Notes: generated from the sequence alone by a model not told the origin. A stretch of DNA of 40,376 nt from a virus (IMGVR_UViG_3300017605_000587:1-40376); one strand, 5' to 3'. Shown: positions 32,455 through 39,267, counted from the first letter of the stretch. Numbers and translations: made by a program.

Positions 32455-32989
32455 ACGGTTCCTAGGCCTAGCCCGTCATATCAGCCAGTGGAGCAAGGAT
32501 AGCAACACTTGCTGCGGAGCAGTGATCGTTCGGCCTAACAAGTCGATCGCCTCACTGGGGTTCAATGGCTTCCCTCAGGGCATCGAGGATAACCCTGAGT
32601 GGCTGGTGAAGGACCCTACGCCACAGGATAGACACGAGAAGCTGAAGCGCGTCATCCATGCAGAGATGAATGCGCTTCTGTTCCTGCCAGAGAGGCAGCC
32701 CAACCTGATTATGTATGTGTGGCCGATGCTGCCTTGCCATCGATGTGCGGTTCATATTATACAGGCCGGGATTGCTCGGGTGATTGCACCTAAGTGCGAG
32801 CATGAGAGGTGGCAGGATAGTATGAACCTCACAAGGCAGCTGTTTCAAGAGGCGAAAGTTGCATCAGAGGAGATCGACTATGAAGATGTCTATAGCGGTG
32901 ACCGCCCTCGTGGCGGTGGTGCTGGGGGCTCCCTCATCCTGGGGAGCGGACAAGGGGGGACCGGCGGTCCGCCAAGGTACGATCTTTGA
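32441..32989 (+). CDS. Deoxycytidylate (dCMP) deaminase, GTG start
   Basis: 182 residues. The start GTG 32441 gives the usual family N-terminus (HWHRRFLGLARHISQWSKD) with GAGGG upstream; longer readings to 32138 run through the RNR gene. Zinc motifs: HAEMNALLF (His and catalytic Glu) and PCHRC. It converts dCMP to dUMP on the way to dTMP. The last 37 residues (SGDRPRGGGAGGS and on) are Gly-rich and read in the 110 bases that also encode the signal peptide of the next gene, so the true end function of this tail is unclear. Confidence 0.87.
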   Translation: MHWHRRFLGLARHISQWSKDSNTCCGAVIVRPNKSIASLGFNGFPQGIEDNPEWLVKDPTPQDRHEKLKRVIHAEMNALLFLPERQPNLIMYVWPMLPCHRCAVHIIQAGIARVIAPKCEHERWQDSMNLTRQLFQEAKVASEEIDYEDVYSGDRPRGGGAGGSLILGSGQGGTGGPPRYDL

Positions 32990-33485
32990 TGACTATGATC
33001 GACCTCTTCCGAAGAGTCCACCGCAAGGTTTCGCATACGTCGGAGTTACGGCCGGTGCTGGCGTGGCTCATCTTGATCTTGAAGATCTGCGTGATAGCGA
33101 TCATAGTTGGCTGGCTGGTGGGTACATTGGTTACTGGATCAGACCTGCGAATACGTTCTTCGGTCTTGGGGCCGAGGGTGACTTCGCTTGGCAGGACTTC
33201 AAGTTCCTGCGAAAGGCCGAGGATGATGTACTCTCTGATAGGAGTCGCTGGACTGCCAGCGCTCGGTTCAGGGGTGGCATCTACCTCACCGACAATCTGA
33301 TCGCGTATGGAACAGTGGGAGCGGGCTTCACAGATGTGGCGGATCCTGGTCCTGTGTATGGTGGTGGGCTTGAGCTATCACTTAGCCGTGTGGCTATCCG
33401 GGCCGAAGTCCTGAGGTATGACTTCTCGGGAGATGGTGCGGATCAGACGGTGGGCCGAGTTGGCCTGACGTTCAAGCTGCCTTGA
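32880..33485 (+). CDS. Outer-membrane beta-barrel protein with signal peptide
   Basis: 201 residues. ATG 32880 has GGAG upstream. A signal peptide (MKMSIAVTALVAVVLG, cut after SSWGA) leads to a short linker and an eight-strand-like barrel: GFAYVGVTAGAGVAHLDLED, SWLAGGYIGYWI, FFGLGAEGDFAWQDF, WTASARFRGGIYL, IAYGTVGAGFTDV, YGGGLELSLSRVAIRAEVLRY, and a terminal VGRVGLTFK strand. Opacity/OmpA-like barrels of this sort are typical alphaproteobacterial outer-membrane proteins. In a phage it could alter the host surface, for example to exclude other phages. Overlaps the deaminase by 110 bases. Confidence 0.8.
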   Translation: MKMSIAVTALVAVVLGAPSSWGADKGGPAVRQGTIFDDYDRPLPKSPPQGFAYVGVTAGAGVAHLDLEDLRDSDHSWLAGGYIGYWIRPANTFFGLGAEGDFAWQDFKFLRKAEDDVLSDRSRWTASARFRGGIYLTDNLIAYGTVGAGFTDVADPGPVYGGGLELSLSRVAIRAEVLRYDFSGDGADQTVGRVGLTFKLP

Positions 33486-33533
33486 GAAAGGCTGCGACCG
33501 TCAACCTTCCCCGGTAAGCGGATCGTGGCCCTG

Positions 33534-33568
33534 GGGCTGCCGGCAGCTTCGGCTGGGCAGCCCTTTTT
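33534..33568 (+). terminator. Strong rho-independent terminator after the barrel gene
   Basis: GGGCTGCC (33534-33541) pairs with GGCAGCCC (33556-33563), with an inner CAGC-UUCG-GCTG stem, followed by TTTTT. It closes the RNR - deaminase - barrel operon. Confidence 0.88.
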
Positions 33569-33574
33569 ATAGGT

Positions 33575-33779
33575 CGGCCCTCCCCTTGAAACCCAGCTTT
33601 ATGGCTGAAGGAGAGGGCCGGCTATCCGTTGTTGTTTGTATCGATGTTAGCTACATCTGCCTCGGCAGCCTAGGCGTTGGCCTCTGTCCCTACCAGGGGT
33701 GACTACGTCCCTGACTTTGTCCTTAGTCTCGGTCGGCCGGATGGGCCGAGGGGACGCTGCCCTTGCGGCTTACGCCGCA
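33575..33779 (+). other. Non-coding stretch with a series of hairpins
   Basis: After the terminator comes about 250 bases without a credible gene. Hairpins: CGGCCCTC/GAGGGCCG (33575-33620), GATGT-tagct-ACATC near 33643, TCGGCC-ggatg-GGCCGA (33733-33749) and TGCGGC-ttac-GCCGCA (33764-33779). They precede the small gene at 33819. Candidates: a structured 5' leader, a small RNA, or a chain of degraded terminators. No known riboswitch was recognised. Confidence 0.4.
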
Positions 33780-33818
33780 TCCGTGATATTGTCAAGCGAA
33801 TGGAGAGAGGTATGAGAT

Positions 33819-34124
33819 ATGGAACTGAAGCCAACTCGGAAGCCAGGATGGGACCCAGAGGGCAAGAAGCCCATCAAGCCGCTGGAGAGCATAGGGGCGG
33901 GCGGGGACAACCCCTGGGAGGTGGTGAACCGAGGGGCAGTGGGCGCCCCTTCGTCAAAGCGCCGGAACTGGACGAGGGCCGCACTGGGTGCTACTCCGCC
34001 CAGGGATGGTCCCTTCCAGGAGCCGGCCTCAGGTGTCGCTGGCTTGATGCCCCCGAAGGGCAGGGTCCAGCGCCAGTCCTCACCGTGGGAGATGCTGAAC
34101 GGGCGTTCCTCAAAACGTGGCTAG
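33819..34124 (+). CDS. Hypothetical protein with internal repeat (101 aa)
   Basis: ATG 33819 has GAGAGG upstream. The protein is rich in Gly, Pro, Arg and Lys and looks disordered. NPWEVVNRGAVGAPSSKRRN and SPWEMLNGRSSKRG repeat the same short motif (PWE..N......SSKR). I do not recognise it. A different frame running from 33677 to 34249 is less credible because it lacks a ribosome site. Confidence 0.55.
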   Translation: MELKPTRKPGWDPEGKKPIKPLESIGAGGDNPWEVVNRGAVGAPSSKRRNWTRAALGATPPRDGPFQEPASGVAGLMPPKGRVQRQSSPWEMLNGRSSKRG

Positions 34125-34140
34125 GTGTGTGGCGGCGCAC

Positions 34141-34172
34141 AAAGAAAAGGCCCCGGCTTGGACGCAGGGGCC
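34141..34172 (-). terminator. Terminator of the coiled-coil gene (- strand)
   Basis: On the - strand GGCCCC pairs with GGGGCC across a 12-base loop and is followed by TTTTCTTT. It lies 20 bases past the stop of the gene at 34194. The stem is short but the U-rich tail is good. Confidence 0.6.
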
Positions 34173-34193
34173 CTGATCTGGTGTATCCGAGGG

Positions 34194-34526
34194 TTAAGCG
34201 GGAGGCTCGGATCCCTGTGCAGGCGTATTGGCCAGGACGGCGTCGCTGAGGGACTTGGTGTTCGCTTCGAGATCGGCGCTGATCGCCTCGATAGCTTCGG
34301 TGTCCTCGCTCGCCACGGCGCTCTTGAGCTTCTGACTGATATCGTTGAGCAGGGTCAGCACAGAGCCGGTGACGGTCTTCTGGGCCTCGACGTCTGCGCG
34401 CAGGCGATCCATTGCTTCTGACATGGCTGTCTCCAGGTTGGCTAGCCTTAAATCGACCCTACGGAGCAGCATCTCGATCCGATCGATCTGAGCTGGGATG
34501 TGTAGGAGCTGGTCCAGTGTGGTCAT
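34194..34526 (-). CDS. Small coiled-coil protein (110 aa)
   Basis: Begins MTTLDQLLHIPAQIDRIEMLL and continues as one or two long helices with heptads (DLRLANLETAMSEAMDRLRADVEAQ, LLNDISQKLKSAVASEDTEA), then SADLEANTKSLSDAVLANTPAQG. Small coiled-coil proteins with the ending 'N...L..AV.ANTPA' are widespread in phages; their role is not known. The ribosome site is poor, so the start may be wrong. A terminator follows. Confidence 0.65.
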   Translation of the reverse strand: MTTLDQLLHIPAQIDRIEMLLRRVDLRLANLETAMSEAMDRLRADVEAQKTVTGSVLTLLNDISQKLKSAVASEDTEAIEAISADLEANTKSLSDAVLANTPAQGSEPPA

Positions 34527-34911
34527 GTGGGGGACCGTGGCAGACCCGGCGGGCATTGTCAACCAATGCAGACGGCGCCTCACTAGGTGGAGGTTCTCAC
34601 TATGGAGATGCCTTGGTGTGTGCACGCGCGGGAGGAGGCATGGCCTAGGGTGTCCGCCCTACCACAGGCCACCCCTAGGGGGGTGTGGCAGATATAGCAC
34701 GTTAGACAGTGTTCACAGCTGAGATGTCACTACTTTAGGGGTAGAGTGTGCCTTGTTGGCTACATAGACGCCGTTCAGCAGGAGCAATGTAGCTCGTTTG
34801 TCACTGTTGGTCGCCCTCCTGTGGTAGGCGTACATCAGTGGGACAAATAAGCAACAAAAAAAGGGTGGCATTTGCGCCACCCTTCCTATTAGCCCGTGAG
34901 CAACGGTGTGC
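34527..34911. other. 385 bases with no credible gene
   Basis: Open frames here lack ribosome sites and have odd Cys/Trp/Arg-rich translations. The stretch holds a GC-rich region with a CCCCTAGGGG palindrome at about 34672-34682, followed by AT-richer sequence and the terminator of the - strand gene at 34912. It may hold the promoter of the coiled-coil gene; I could not place it. Confidence 0.4.
34855..34884 (-). terminator. Rho-independent terminator of the 34912 gene (- strand)
   Basis: On the - strand AAGGGTGGC (34884-34876) pairs with GCCACCCTT (34869-34861) over a six-base loop and runs into a poly-T tail read from the A-tract at 34855-34862. A textbook terminator. Confidence 0.88.
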
Positions 34912-35394
34912 CTATTCGGCATCACCTTCCTGTGACAATTCGGCCAGAAGCGCCTTCCGCTGAGCGGGGCTCAGACGCAACAGTTGCTTCCGGGCCACAG
35001 TTTCCGGGTCGCCCCGTTGAACGCTGTTCTCAATCACGTCTTTGAGAACATCAACGGTAGACAACGTCTTTTTGGCGACCATCTCCGCCGGCGAAAGATT
35101 GCGGAGAATATGCTGCACTGTGACCTTTACGCCATACATTGCCAGAAGATATAGTTGCTCCTCGGACACGTTGCTAAAATCAAACAGTGATGTCTTTTCG
35201 TAACGGGTGCCCTTGGCGTGTGGCCGAAATGAGAACGTCGCCGTGACCTTTTTGTCACCAAGGTAGCGCGTGACCGCCGAAAAGTTTTCGCCGTCCGGGA
35301 TGACCCTCAGTGACATTTCTGCCCCAGGGGCCTGTTGCATCTCGGACGCATCTGCCTGATTTTGAACAACGTTAGCGAGGTCGATATTAGACAT
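34912..35394 (-). CDS. Unknown protein with RBS hairpin leader (160 aa)
   Basis: ATG 35394 has GAGGA eight bases upstream. I do not recognise the protein. It has an N-terminal polar part, a beta section (MSLRVIPDGENFSAVTRYLG, KVTATFSFRPHAKGTRYEKTSL) and a helical C-terminal half (VDVLKDVIENSVQRGD, LLRLSPAQRKALLAELSQE). The ribosome site lies inside the 3' arm of a hairpin (35403-35420), which suggests translational control. It is the first gene of its own transcript, between a strong terminator and a promoter-like region. A longer reading to 35508 has no site. Confidence 0.75.
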   Translation of the reverse strand: MSNIDLANVVQNQADASEMQQAPGAEMSLRVIPDGENFSAVTRYLGDKKVTATFSFRPHAKGTRYEKTSLFDFSNVSEEQLYLLAMYGVKVTVQHILRNLSPAEMVAKKTLSTVDVLKDVIENSVQRGDPETVARKQLLRLSPAQRKALLAELSQEGDAE

Positions 35395-35402
35395 TGTTTT
35401 GT

Positions 35403-35420
35403 CCTCACATTTACGTGAGG
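35403..35420 (-). promoter_or_regulatory. Hairpin that contains the ribosome site of the 34912 gene
   Basis: CCTCAC (35403-35408) and GTGAGG (35415-35420) form a perfect six-base stem with a six-base loop. In the - strand transcript the 3' arm reads GTGAGG-AC, so the GAGGA ribosome site is partly buried. Opening of the hairpin, for example by a protein, would control translation. Confidence 0.5.
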
Positions 35421-35428
35421 TCCCTTGT

Positions 35429-35520
35429 AAATCAGGGGGCGGGATTGCCCTCCTGATTTTGACATTATACCTCAACATTGTGGCGGAATTATGGCAGCTA
35501 GTGATCACAAAAATGTGATC
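35429..35520. repeat. Two further inverted repeats upstream of the 34912 gene
   Basis: AAATCAGG (35429-35436) with CCTGATTT (35452-35459), extendable to an 11-base stem; and GATCACA (35503-35509) with TGTGATC (35514-35520) around AAAA. They lie between the promoter-like site at 35574 and the gene and may be operators. Confidence 0.45.
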
Positions 35521-35573
35521 GCTAAAACGCTGCTCAATAAGCCTGGGCCTAACGGCTCTTGGTTGGATTAAGA

Positions 35574-35603
35574 ACTATATAATAAAGGGTTTCCGTGCAT
35601 CAA
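35574..35603 (-). promoter_or_regulatory. Candidate promoter of the 34912 gene (- strand)
   Basis: TTGATG, 18 bases, TATAGT on the - strand. Both hexamers are near the sigma70 consensus (four and five of six). It overlaps the end of the 35600 gene and precedes a 180-base leader with inverted repeats. By eye only. Confidence 0.4.
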
Positions 35604-35986
35604 TCTGGTGGAATTTTAGATCCAGATTTCAGTTCAACATCGGGCTCGGGCGTCAGGTCGATGACTTTGCTCATCATATTTTTCAGCTTATCTTCGAGCT
35701 GACTATCCGAGAGCAGATGAATGTTGAGGTTCACACCGACGTCTATCTCTTTTTTCTCAGTGAAGCCGGCAACCTGTGCGATTTGGCGCATCGCACCTGC
35801 ATATCGGTCAGGATATTTGTTAGCAAACTTCTGGATATCCTCTGGATCAGGACTACACAACAGCCATTCAGCCAGCAGATCCAGGAATGGTCTTCGATCG
35901 TATTGCTGCAGCATGCTCCTCAGCTGCTCGGCGTTCCACTGCACTTTCGATACGTGCACGACGTTTCTCGGCGGAACTTGAGCCAT
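35600..35986 (-). CDS. Terminase small subunit-like protein (128 aa)
   Basis: ATG 35986 has AGAGGA six bases upstream and overlaps the previous gene by 119 bases. The core reads FANKYPDRYAGAMRQIAQVAGFTEKKEIDV, then HLLSDSQLEDKLKNMMSK; the 'K.PDR...A...iA..aGf.eK.ei' and 'lSD.qLe..L' patterns resemble phage TerS oligomerisation regions. TerS recognises the packaging site and activates TerL. It is unusual that it lies about 5 kb from terL and points the same way. The N-terminus lacks an obvious HTH, but the overlapping upstream gene has one. Confidence 0.6.
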   Translation of the reverse strand: MAQVPPRNVVHVSKVQWNAEQLRSMLQQYDRRPFLDLLAEWLLCSPDPEDIQKFANKYPDRYAGAMRQIAQVAGFTEKKEIDVGVNLNIHLLSDSQLEDKLKNMMSKVIDLTPEPDVELKSGSKIPPD

Positions 35987-36275
35987 CTGCGGTCCTCTGC
36001 TCTGCGGTTGCCTGTGCGGCCAGCATGATCCACTGATCTATACTGGTGACAGTAGTCATCCATACGCCATCAGGCCTCTTGATTGCAGGTAAGGCCCACT
36101 CATCAACCCAACGGCCAAGGGTTTTGCGATCCCTAATGCCCAGATATGTGCAGATCGCCCACCAGCCTATGAGGACGTTATCTTCGGGTTTCACCCACAT
36201 CTGGCGAAACTGATCCGTGCCCAGATGGCGCCTGATCTCCGCCCAGATTTCGGGTGTTGCTCTGCGATTGGTCAT
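35868..36275 (-). CDS. HTH DNA-binding protein (135 aa)
   Basis: ATG 36275 preceded by AGGAAA. Residues ~40-90 (LIGWWAICTYLGIRDRKTLGRWVDEWALPAIKRPDGVWMTT, then IDQWI) have the layout of excisionase/MerR-like or Nu1-like winged HTH domains: a helix pair, a Gly turn, R-x-T-L-x-R-W, then a wing. The rest is an Ala/Arg/Glu-rich helix. It may be a regulator, or part of a small-terminase system with the overlapping gene downstream. It overlaps both neighbours by about 100 bases each. Confidence 0.65.
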   Translation of the reverse strand: MTNRRATPEIWAEIRRHLGTDQFRQMWVKPEDNVLIGWWAICTYLGIRDRKTLGRWVDEWALPAIKRPDGVWMTTVTSIDQWIMLAAQATAEQRTADGSSSAEKRRARIESAVERRAAEEHAAAIRSKTIPGSAG

Positions 36276-36405
36276 GTGCTTTCCTGATGGCCTCCGCGAG
36301 TTTCAGCCAAGCTTCGCGCGTGGCAGGGCTGAGGCTGGCCCTGACTGATGTGAGGCTGGGGTAATCCATGTTCAATTGAAAGCCACCGACTGCGGCATTT
36401 GTCAA
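36178..36405 (-). CDS. Small ORF upstream of the HTH gene (75 aa)
   Basis: A short ORF; the central part (LTSVRASLSPATREAWLKLAEAIRKAHDQ) looks like a real amphipathic helix, while the C-terminus overlaps the HTH gene in another frame. ATG 36405 and ATG 36369 both lack a clear ribosome site. I do not recognise it. It could be the first gene of the leftward regulatory transcript. Confidence 0.4.
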   Translation of the reverse strand: MTNAAVGGFQLNMDYPSLTSVRASLSPATREAWLKLAEAIRKAHDQSQSNTRNLGGDQAPSGHGSVSPDVGETRR

Positions 36406-36416
36406 GTCAGGTGAGG

Positions 36417-36431
36417 TCGGGAATTTCCCGA
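36417..36431. promoter_or_regulatory. 15-base palindrome TCGGGAA-T-TTCCCGA
   Basis: A perfect inverted repeat at the start of the 236-base divergent gap between the leftward regulators and the rightward helicase operon. It is a good candidate operator. Extended and reverse-complemented it resembles the hairpin at 2579-2607 (both contain ATCGGG-AAAT-CCCG inside GGAG/CTCC arms). Confidence 0.5.
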
Positions 36432-36565
36432 TGTCTCCTTACGGCCCATATAAGTGGTTGAGCAACGTATTTTTTGATTTTTGTGTGTGCTCTTCAGGCT
36501 ACACCTGGTGTGACATTTCTGCGTGGAATATGTGGATACCCTCCACCATATAACGTGCTCTACAC

Positions 36566-36594
36566 TCGACTTCTGTAAAGCCTAGGCGTATTAT
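36566..36594 (+). promoter_or_regulatory. Candidate promoter of the helicase / early operon
   Basis: TCGACT (four of six to TTGACA), 17 bases, TATTAT (five of six to TATAAT), about 48 bases upstream of the helicase ATG in an AT-rich gap. The best sigma70-type match in the window, and it is placed where the main + strand early transcript should start. Confidence 0.5.
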
Positions 36595-36641
36595 ATTGGG
36601 ATATCCCCAACATCCTCCACACACAACTCTCCGGTGCATAA

Positions 36642-38114
36642 ATGGACGAAATGCAACCCTCGGGTGTAATCTCATTCCCAGAGGCCGCTATTGAAAAGCC
36701 CGAGCTGAACTACAGTGAGGACGCAATTGCACTGGAGTTTGCCAATCTACACAAGGACATATTGCGATATGAGGGCTACCGCAATAGATGGTTCAAATGG
36801 GCCGGGCAGCGATGGGAAGTAGATCATACCCTGAGCGCTCATGCGATGGCCCGCAAGATGTGCCGTGAAGTGGCGTCCACGCTGTATAAAGAGAGCATAG
36901 AGAGAGCTCTCAAGGCATTGCCAGCTGATACCATCAAACCTCATCGAGATAATGCACGCAAAACCGCTAAACGCCTCGCAACCGCTGTGACGCGCCAGCT
37001 GCGCAGTGCCAAAACCGTCTTTGCCGTCCTCAACCTGGCCCGCTCCGATGCCAAGCTGAGCAGCAAAGTCAATCAGTGGGATGCAAATCCTTGGCTTTTG
37101 AATACACCGGAAGGCACCATCAATCTCAAAACTGGAGCGCTGGAGCGCCATAACATAAGGCATTACATCACCAAGATATGTGCGGTGTCGCCTGAGCCAG
37201 GTGAGCCCACACGTTGGCTTCAGTTCCTAAATGAGATCTTTGAGGGCAACGCTGAGATGATCGCCTATATGCAGCGCGTCCTCGGATATTGCATCACAGG
37301 CGTAACGATAGATCACGCATTGTTCTATGCATGGGGCAGAGGCCAGAATGGAAAGACTACAATCCTTGAAACCGTGGGTCACATTCTGGGGGACTACTGG
37401 ATTGAGAGTCCACCGCAAGCCTTTATCGCCAGCAATGAGGCACGCCATGAAACTGAGATTGCACGCATGCACAATGTGCGGCTCGTTACCTCCGACGAGC
37501 TACCTCAAGGTAAGGAGTGGGATACCTCTAAAGTCAAACGCCTCACGGGTGGCAGCACGATTAGCGCACGTTTCATGCGGCAGGATTATTTCGAGTTTGA
37601 GCCACAATTCAAACTCCTCATGGCGGGAAACGATCGACCTTCCCTCAAACAAGTGGACGATGCCATACGCAGACGCTTTCATCTTATTCCCTTCGCTTAT
37701 AAAGTACCGGAGGAGCGAAAGGATAAAGACCTCCCGCTGAAGCTCGAGGCTGAGGGCGCACGCATTCTCTCGTGGATCATCGAGGGCTGCCTCATCTGGC
37801 AGCGTGAAGGGCTGCAGCCGCCCGCTGTGGTTCGGGAAGCCACCGATGCCTACTTGGAGGCTGAGGATAGCCTGGCCTCATGGTTCGAAGAGTGCTGCAT
37901 CCTATCACCCAACTCTATATGCACATCGAGCGAACTGTTTCAGAGTTGGTCTAAGTGGTGCATCCTCAATGATGAATATGTGGGCAGCCGAAAGTCATTG
38001 TGTCAGCAATTGGCTGGCCGTGCCCCGCTATTCGGCATCACTAAGTTCAAAGGGCGCGACGCGAATGGCTTCCGCGGGCTTGAGTTAAAAAATATTCAAT
38101 CTAAGCCCAATTAG
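36642..38114 (+). CDS. D5-type SF3 helicase (phage/plasmid primase family)
   Basis: 490 residues. The N-terminal ~150 residues are a D5_N-like region (RNRWFKWAGQRWEVD, then helices, WLLNTPEGTINLKTG). The SF3 helicase core has Walker A GRGQNGKTT at 232-240, the Walker B-like strand VRLVTSDELPQG, and FKLLMAGNDRP with RRRFHLIPF as motif C and sensor. A C-terminal wing (CTSSELFQSWSKWC) follows. These enzymes unwind the replication fork; a separate primase domain is not visible here, so priming may use the host. It heads the early operon. A promoter-like site lies upstream and no strong ribosome site is seen. Confidence 0.9.
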   Translation: MDEMQPSGVISFPEAAIEKPELNYSEDAIALEFANLHKDILRYEGYRNRWFKWAGQRWEVDHTLSAHAMARKMCREVASTLYKESIERALKALPADTIKPHRDNARKTAKRLATAVTRQLRSAKTVFAVLNLARSDAKLSSKVNQWDANPWLLNTPEGTINLKTGALERHNIRHYITKICAVSPEPGEPTRWLQFLNEIFEGNAEMIAYMQRVLGYCITGVTIDHALFYAWGRGQNGKTTILETVGHILGDYWIESPPQAFIASNEARHETEIARMHNVRLVTSDELPQGKEWDTSKVKRLTGGSTISARFMRQDYFEFEPQFKLLMAGNDRPSLKQVDDAIRRRFHLIPFAYKVPEERKDKDLPLKLEAEGARILSWIIEGCLIWQREGLQPPAVVREATDAYLEAEDSLASWFEECCILSPNSICTSSELFQSWSKWCILNDEYVGSRKSLCQQLAGRAPLFGITKFKGRDANGFRGLELKNIQSKPN

Positions 38115-38126
38115 GAAATTTTGTTG

Positions 38127-38155
38127 TTGCATCTGATGTCCCGTCATGGTACAAT
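38127..38155 (+). promoter_or_regulatory. Candidate promoter of the small early genes
   Basis: TTGCAT, 17 bases, TACAAT (five of six). It lies just after the helicase stop and 50 bases before the first small gene. The -35 match is weak. Confidence 0.4.
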
Positions 38156-38206
38156 GGGCGGGTAAGGGGGAGCTCTGTGCTCTTCCGATCAACAGGGGAA
38201 CTTACG

Positions 38207-38401
38207 ATGTTGTGTCTCAAAGTCCGCACCCCTCGCGGGTGGGAAGTCCTCAGCACACGCCAGCCCAAGGATGACACTGAGGATGCCATGGCCCTAGCGC
38301 TGTGGCAACTCGATAAGCTCCGATCGGCCTGGCGCTGCATCTTTCCCACCGAGCCTATGAAGCTGACGAGGTACAGCCATGATCTCTATACATCGCATTG
38401 A
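38207..38401 (+). CDS. Small early protein (64 aa)
   Basis: ATG 38207 with AGGGGA seven bases upstream. The protein (MLCLKVRTPRGWEVLSTRQ, then EDAMALALWQLDKLRSAWRC) looks like a small alpha/beta protein. I do not recognise it. Overlaps the next start by 23 bases. Possible host-takeover factor by position. Confidence 0.65.
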   Translation: MLCLKVRTPRGWEVLSTRQPKDDTEDAMALALWQLDKLRSAWRCIFPTEPMKLTRYSHDLYTSH

Positions 38402-38609
38402 GGACCTGTGTCTGCGCCATCATGGCTACGTGGGCACCTCGCACTGGTTTGAGTTTGAGGTCATAACGCGAGAGGGCGTGCAGGAGGTCACGCTCTACAC
38501 AGAGGAGAATACTAACGCATACAAGAAGATCATGGAGATCATAGATTTTCTTGCCATCGCAGCCGTCGTGAACAAGGTCAAGGAGATTGAAGATGAAACT
38601 ACTGAGTGA
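38379..38609 (+). CDS. Small early protein (76 aa)
   Basis: ATG 38379 with GAGG upstream. Beta-rich start (HHGYVGTSHWFEFEVITREGV, EVTLYTEENTN) and an acidic helical end (KIMEIIDFLAIAAVVNKVKEIED). I do not recognise it. Overlaps the neighbours, so it is coupled. Confidence 0.65.
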   Translation: MISIHRIEDLCLRHHGYVGTSHWFEFEVITREGVQEVTLYTEENTNAYKKIMEIIDFLAIAAVVNKVKEIEDETTE

Positions 38610-38928
38610 ACAAGACGTGACGGATATCGGTGAGAAGGTTATCCATGTGATCACCGAAGAGATGCGATCGCGTAACGCTCGGGCGGTTGAGTCTACCCGC
38701 ATTCTTGCAAGCGTGGTTGCTTCATCGTGTGCTTCGCTTGCCACTATCCAATCGAAGACGTGCTTCGCTAGTCAGTGCATGATGTTTCTGTCCTTCTTCA
38801 CTAAGGAAGCCGCCATCATGAAGGACATCATCAACGCTGAGATCGAAGCCAAGCATGGGCAGGGCTCAGGCTTCATGCAGCAGCGCCGCAATCCTGCTGA
38901 CATGGAGTCAGGCCCTCGGGAGGTATAG
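38593..38928 (+). CDS. Small early helical protein (111 aa)
   Basis: ATG 38593 with AGGAG seven bases upstream. Mostly helical, with several Cys (ASVVASSCASLATIQSKTC, ASQCMMFLSFF) and a polar Gln/Arg tail. I do not recognise it. The hydrophobic Ala/Ser/Cys stretch near residues 40-72 might be a buried helix rather than a membrane segment. Confidence 0.65.
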   Translation: MKLLSEQDVTDIGEKVIHVITEEMRSRNARAVESTRILASVVASSCASLATIQSKTCFASQCMMFLSFFTKEAAIMKDIINAEIEAKHGQGSGFMQQRRNPADMESGPREV

Positions 38929-38934
38929 GCCGAA

Positions 38935-38970
38935 ACGGCCCTGCGGGGCCGTCGCGGGCTGAAAGCCCGC
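38935..38970 (+). other. Two tandem hairpins
   Basis: ACGGCCC-tgcg-GGGCCGT (38935-38952) and GCGGGC-tgaaa-GCCCGC (38954-38970), no U-tract. They separate two small genes and may stabilise the mRNA ends or pause RNA polymerase. Confidence 0.55.
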
Positions 38971-39015
38971 CTGACGAGGCCATTGTGGCACGCAGAACAT
39001 AAGTGGAGACTAAAG

Positions 39016-39267
39016 ATGCCTAAGCTTTCTATCGATGCAATCAAGACCGCCTTCCTGAATGCCGTCCAGGACCCGGACGCTGACAGCATGGACGCTATGC
39101 TGCAAGCGGCATCGGACCTGCAGGATGCGGGCTACGACGTCCACGGTGCGGCTCACACCGTCACTGGTTGGGGCGTCGAGGCGGGTCTGTTCGACCAGGA
39201 CGAGGCTGGCGAGGCCGAGCGTGAGGCCGAGGACGCCATCAACGTCGTCAAGCAGGCCGCGGAGTAA
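39016..39267 (+). CDS. Small acidic early protein (83 aa)
   Basis: ATG 39016 with GGAGA eight bases upstream. Acidic and helical: SIDAIKTAFLNAVQDPDADS, DAMLQAASDLQDAGYDVHGAA, then EAEREAEDAINVVKQAAE. I do not recognise it. High Asp/Glu content suggests a DNA-mimic or regulatory role, which is speculative. Confidence 0.65.
   Translation: MPKLSIDAIKTAFLNAVQDPDADSMDAMLQAASDLQDAGYDVHGAAHTVTGWGVEAGLFDQDEAGEAEREAEDAINVVKQAAE

Noticed and set aside
33601-33702. 33-codon open frame after the terminator
   Set aside because: No ribosome site and it overlaps a hairpin arm.
34713-34925. 70-residue open frame with hydrophobic middle on the - strand
   Set aside because: It spans the terminator at 34855-34884 and has no ribosome site.
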